Shown piece by piece: positions 60,495 to 64,000 of a stretch of 64,000 bases of DNA. Numbering within the stretch: position 1 is the first letter of the stretch; each line of letters opens with the position of its first letter. This stretch comes from Clavaria fumosa (taxonomy: Eukaryota > Basidiomycota > Agaricomycetes > Agaricales > Clavariaceae), in assembly GCA_951802425.1 (NCBI GenBank), contig OX637797.1, positions 2,480,001-2,544,000 of the forward strand, written 5' to 3'. Under the pieces are notes generated by a model, which was given only the letters and a program-made list of their open reading frames with translations, ran no database searches and was not told where the DNA came from. The position numbers and the translations under genes were made by a program.

Positions 60495-61738
60495 CGTCAC
60501 ATGCTCAGATACATGCTCAGCAGCAGCGCGCTCCTTCCAGAACAGGTGGACCTTCTCAGAACGGTATGCAAGGACAGTTCGCAAATCAGGCTATGCTCTC
60601 TGGGCCGCCCTCTGGCTCGCATCAGCCGCACTCACAGGCGCTCGCTCAAGCATCCCAAAATAATGCCGGCATGTATGCGTCTTTCACAAACGCCAACACT
60701 CCCACCGCTGGCCAGGGCGGTGTCGTGGACCCGAGAAGCGCGGCGCTAAATATGGCGGCGGCGAATCAAGGAGGCATGAACTTGGGTAACTTGGGCAATC
60801 TCACGCCGCAGCAGCGACAGATGTTGCTTCATCACCATCAACAGCAACAGCAGATGATGCGCGCTAATGGATACATGGGTCCACAAGGGCAACAGCAGCA
60901 GCAGCAAATGGCCATGGCCCAGGAGCGGATGCGGCAGGAGCAGATGCGGCAGGAGCAGCAGCGTCTCGCTGCGCACCACGGTCACGCAGGGCAGCCGGGC
61001 TCCTCGCCGACGCACGGCTCGCCGACCTCTGTTGCAGGTCCCGGCGAGGGTAGCAGCCCTTCTGCGTTCCCAGTGCTGCGTTCGAGTTCCTCGACAACAA
61101 TACCAGGTATTGCGCGGAGCACACGCTCGCCATCGGACAGCACCTCATCGCCCCTCACGCCGCGGGGGCCCGGGAGGATGTCCGGTGGCGTTGTGAGCCA
61201 GGAGGAGTACCAGAGGATGTTGCAGGTTCAACAGTCTCAACAACAAGCGGCTGCTGCTGCCGGCCTTAGCACGGCGATGGGCGCCGCCGGCATGCAACAG
61301 CAGAATCAAGGCTTTGGCGGTAGTAACCCGCAGATGGCCCAATCGGGGAGCTCGCCCTCGAATTGGCAGCAACATCAACAGCAGCATCAGCAGCAGCAAG
61401 GGGCGCAATCGCAACTAGCGCATTCCATGCAGGTGAACACGAATTACGGGATGTCGCCACAGGGTGGGTACAGGGGTGCGCCCTCTCCTGTTGGGATGCA
61501 GAACTGGGCAGCCCAGGCGTCGAACATTGGGCACTTTTCGTATTCGTCGCCGCCGCCATCGTCACTCGGTCAACAGCAATCGCAGCAGTCGCAGTATCCG
61601 TCTGACCGGCCCCGCTCTTCGGCGTCGTCCTCGACGTCTGCGCACCAACCGTCGATGCAAATGTTATCGCAAAACGCTCCTGATGAACAGGTCGATTTCG
61701 ACTTGTTCAGCTGGACTCACCCTGTCACGTCATCGTGA
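57598..61738 (+). CDS. SS18/SSXT-like glutamine-rich transcription coactivator (probable SWI/SNF subunit)
   Basis: The first ATG in the long frame is at 57598. The N-terminal 410 residues are disordered, with a Glu run (about 58130-58190). After introns near 58830 and 58945 the conserved helical block appears: LNAELFKVCLEFQARSV, then FQQYASRLQSNLAWLAAAID. Its spacing of Leu/Tyr/Asn residues matches the short N-terminal domain of animal SS18 and plant GIF proteins, which binds the BRG1/Snf2 ATPase. A 57-nt intron ends at 59119. Then comes a proline- and glutamine-rich tail with CAG/CAA tracts, one more intron (about 60296-60403), and the stop at 61738. Med15-type mediator subunits are an alternative because of the glutamine content. 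Confidence 0.62.
59800..59970 (+). repeat. CAG/CAA-rich polyglutamine tract
   Basis: In-frame Gln/His runs inside the coactivator gene, made of mixed CAG and CAA codons. A second tract lies at 60410-60492. Tract length may vary between strains. Confidence 0.8.
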
Positions 61739-62031
61739 TTTTTGATATGCTTTTATCTTATCACCTTCCTCTCGTCCTGTTTTTGCTTCCGTTTCTTGAC
61801 GCTGTCTCCTTTCTTTTCTTCTGGAACGAGAGGCTTTACTACTGATTTCGTTCTCTTTATTTCTCTAACGGTTCCCCTCGGTTATTATCGCTGTAAGATG
61901 CAAAGCACTACGGTATATCTGAAGTACTAACGAAATGAAATATGTGCACCCGCTGTTTTACTACCCAGTTCACGTGGTGCTGCTGGAGATCGAGGCTGCT
62001 GCTTCAGCGCTTCAGCTTCCACTCTTGGTGA

Positions 62032-63163
62032 ATGGTCTTCTCTAAACTACCCAACAGCGAGAAGGAGGCCTTCTTCTCACTCCTGGATGAGTTGAGCACG
62101 CTCGACTTGTTGAGGCTCTGAGATACCCTTTTTTGACAAACCTCATTGACATTCAGATACTTTGCATCTCGACCAGAGTTGTTGGCTACCCTCAGCTCAT
62201 CCGGCGAGTCCAACACAACAGAAGCTGCGTCAAAGCTTGTCTCCGCTGGTTTAAAGTTTAGCGCCTCCAGGCCCGGACCATATGCCTCTGCTGTGCGTTA
62301 GCAATGCACCTCTCGTGGGCGAGCAGCTTTTTGATCTCAAGCGCCCATCTGCATCTCTGGCTATCCGCTCATAGGCTTCCAATCCTGAAGTGAGCAACGC
62401 AGTGGGCCGTCTCGCCGCTGCGTCCTCTTCGTTCTCTGGAGCAGGTAGCGCTGCGAAATCGCCAGCGTCGGCTGCCTTGCGCAGTCCGTTCAGCTCCGGA
62501 AACCGTTCGGACGCGCCAAAACCCCCCCCAACGTTTGGTGCTCGCGTACGTGGCGGTTGTTCTCTATGAATTGCCCTTGTATTTTGTTCTAATTGATGAC
62601 CTGATCAATCATGAACCCCCCTCTCTTTGCTCGGTTGTAGAATGCAGACGGGGACGAGGAGCCAGCCTCCACTCTAGGATCGGTACGATCGCTTGCGAGT
62701 GCATTCCAAAATACATCGTCTCCTCCCGTCCCATCACCCTTTGGCGCGAAGAAGAACCCGTTTCATGCCCCCCCTCCGTCAGCCTCCACGAGGCCTGCAC
62801 CGCCTGTGACGACGAGACCAGGCGCGGCGCAACGAGAGCAGCCGGAAGCTCCCGCTGGTGAATGGGCGGAGGCCTTGTATGACTTTACAGCAGAGGTGAT
62901 AAATCTGCATCACATTTATTTGGGCACCCCACGACCCGGAACGCTGACGCATTCGACTGTGATTCCTCTAGCAATCCGACGAGATATCGTTACAAGCGGG
63001 TCAGAAAATCCTTGTCATAGATCGGTCCAGTGACGACTGGTATGCGTGCCGATTTTTCACCCTTGCCAACTTGATTGAATGATTTCTTTTTTGCGCAGGT
63101 GGACGGGAGAGGTAAACGGGAGAAGGGGTACTTTTCCCGCTTCGTATGCTGAGCTGCTATGAT
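62032..63163 (+). CDS. SH3-domain protein
   Basis: Six exons (62032-62090, 62157-62292, 62375-62545, 62641-62895, 62972-63039, 63099-63163, the last including the stop) give 250 aa. The N-terminus MVFSKLPNSEKEAFFSLLDEYFASRP is a compact helix block. A Ser/Pro/Ala-rich linker follows. The C-terminus is an SH3 domain: ALYDFTAE, then LQAGQKILVIDRSSDDWWTG and GTFPASYAELL. It has the ALYDF, WW and PxxY hallmarks that form the proline-peptide pocket. Similar small fungal SH3 proteins (LSB1/PIN3-like) bind the actin nucleation factor Las17/WASP; that role is inferred only. It starts about 290 bases after the coactivator gene on the same strand. Confidence 0.85.
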
Positions 63164-63529
63164 CGCGCTACATGTATGTTTCTACTGTATCTAGCTAGAA
63201 TTTGGTGTACGTTGGGTCTCGTTCCTACGCTTCACTAGTTGCGCCAGGCAAGAAAATCATGGAACATGTAATACTGGACATCTTTGACGCAACAGGGTGA
63301 AATTTCTGAGAACTCGCTTGACAAACTTCCAAGGGCATTTAAATACAGTAATTATCATCGCGTAGCCACTTCCATTTCTCGTCTCCACCTCTTCTGTATC
63401 TCTATGCATTCCAGGAAAATCTTGTATTTCGCCTCGAGTAATTTCTTCTCACCCAATGAGATTGACGGCTGCATCAGGTTCCCAAGCGGTGTCATGCTGA
63501 CCTGACGCGAGAATCGGCGCCTTTGTCAG
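63164..63529. other. Convergent intergenic region
   Basis: 3' ends of the SH3 gene and the sugar kinase face each other; nothing else recognised. Confidence 0.5.
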
Positions 63530-64000
63530 TCATCCATGGTCATAGAACAGGGCACGGCTAACCATAATGCTCCACAACAGCTCCGCTTTCTCTCTGTCGT
63601 CCATCTCTTCCTTCACCTCGGACGCGAACCTCCCTAGCATAGCTGCACCCCTCACGACCGCATACTCGCCACCTTCTCCAGGTAGAACCACCTTGATATC
63701 ACAAACACTCGCTAGCAACTTCATCAATATCTTGTTACGGGCCTGTCCACCAGAGACGGTGATTGCGGTGATGCTGTGTCCGGCTGCGTTCAACGTGTCG
63801 AGGATATGTCGTGTTTGCAGGGCAATAGCTTCGAGCGTGAGGTAGTATTTCTTCGCGAGGTCATTCACCGAAGAGTCCTACACGGCACAGTATACGCGGA
63901 GGGACATGCGGGGCATAAAGTGGCATTCGTACAAGTTCAAGACCAACTATTGATCCTCGCATGCGCGGATCGGCGATGGGTGATCTATTGCCTAAGGCGA
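63530..64000 (-). CDS. FGGY-family carbohydrate kinase, 3' part (runs off window edge)
   Basis: Two exon pieces (64000-63933 and 63877-63530) separated by a 55-nt intron. The first reads GNRSPIADPRMRGSIVGLEL; the second has YYLTLEAIALQTRHIL, the ATP-binding signature SGGQARNKILMKLLA and AVVRGAAMLGRFAS. These belong to the C-terminal FGGY domain, in the branch of FGGY kinases that includes yeast YDR109C and ribulokinases. It would phosphorylate a ketose or polyol; the exact sugar cannot be told from this part. The N-terminal domain lies beyond the window. Confidence 0.85.

Noticed and set aside
62004..62216. Minus-strand ORF of 70 codons upstream of the SH3 gene
   Set aside because: The plus strand gives the first two exons of the SH3 protein here (MVFSKLPNSEKEAFF, then YFASRPELLATLSSS), which join in frame; the minus frame is a shadow.

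Overview
The window looks like a chromosome piece from a mushroom-forming basidiomycete (Agaricomycete). The evidence is tightly packed genes split by many introns of about 45-90 nt with CTAA(Y)-type branch points, fungal families such as Zn2Cys6 regulators, an Sst2/FlbA-type RGS protein and a Plavaka-type transposase, and Ty3 chromoviruses with a C-terminal chromodomain. I joined exons by hand using splice consensus and frame. For HCA59, DLIC, TIP41, RRS1, TFIIB, the cytochrome b5 gene, the RGS gene, uL2, the SH3 gene and the transposase, the exon lengths sum to a whole number of codons.

Layout. Positions 1-9081 are transposon-derived. The 5' part of one Ty3-type element (gag and a probable LTR, minus strand) abuts a nearly complete chromovirus (1596-9081, minus strand) with 212-bp LTRs, damaged gag-pol frames and an extra antisense ORF carrying a Cys6 zinc-cluster pattern. 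From 9.1 to 10.3 kb there is a tRNA-promoter-like repeat and AT-rich spacer. From 10.3 to 36.3 kb lies ordinary host DNA: HCA59/Tls1 splicing factor, an unknown gene, dynein light intermediate chain, TIP41, RRS1, TFIIB, a Zn2Cys6 regulator, Nup120/160, a small conserved hypothetical, a membrane cytochrome b5-fold protein ending in HDEL, and a DEP-RGS protein. After the large transposon come ribosomal protein uL2, a glutamine-rich SS18/SSXT-like coactivator, an SH3 protein and the 3' part of an FGGY sugar kinase.

The most striking object is at 38088-54319, a 16.2-kb Plavaka/CACTA-like DNA transposon. Its ends read CACAT...ATGTG, it has 750-bp terminal inverted repeats in which I saw no mismatch, and it is flanked by a 3-bp target duplication (TGT). 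It encodes an apparently intact 1139-aa transposase and two accessory proteins of unknown function. It is also filled with rearranged host gene pieces: several Hsp70 fragments in both orientations, part of a saccharopine dehydrogenase (LYS9-type) gene inserted inside one Hsp70 copy, and two pieces of what looks like one fungal transcription factor gene. Introns are retained in these pieces, so capture was at DNA level. A second pair of ~1-kb inverted repeats lies inside the first, so the element has nested hairpin symmetry.
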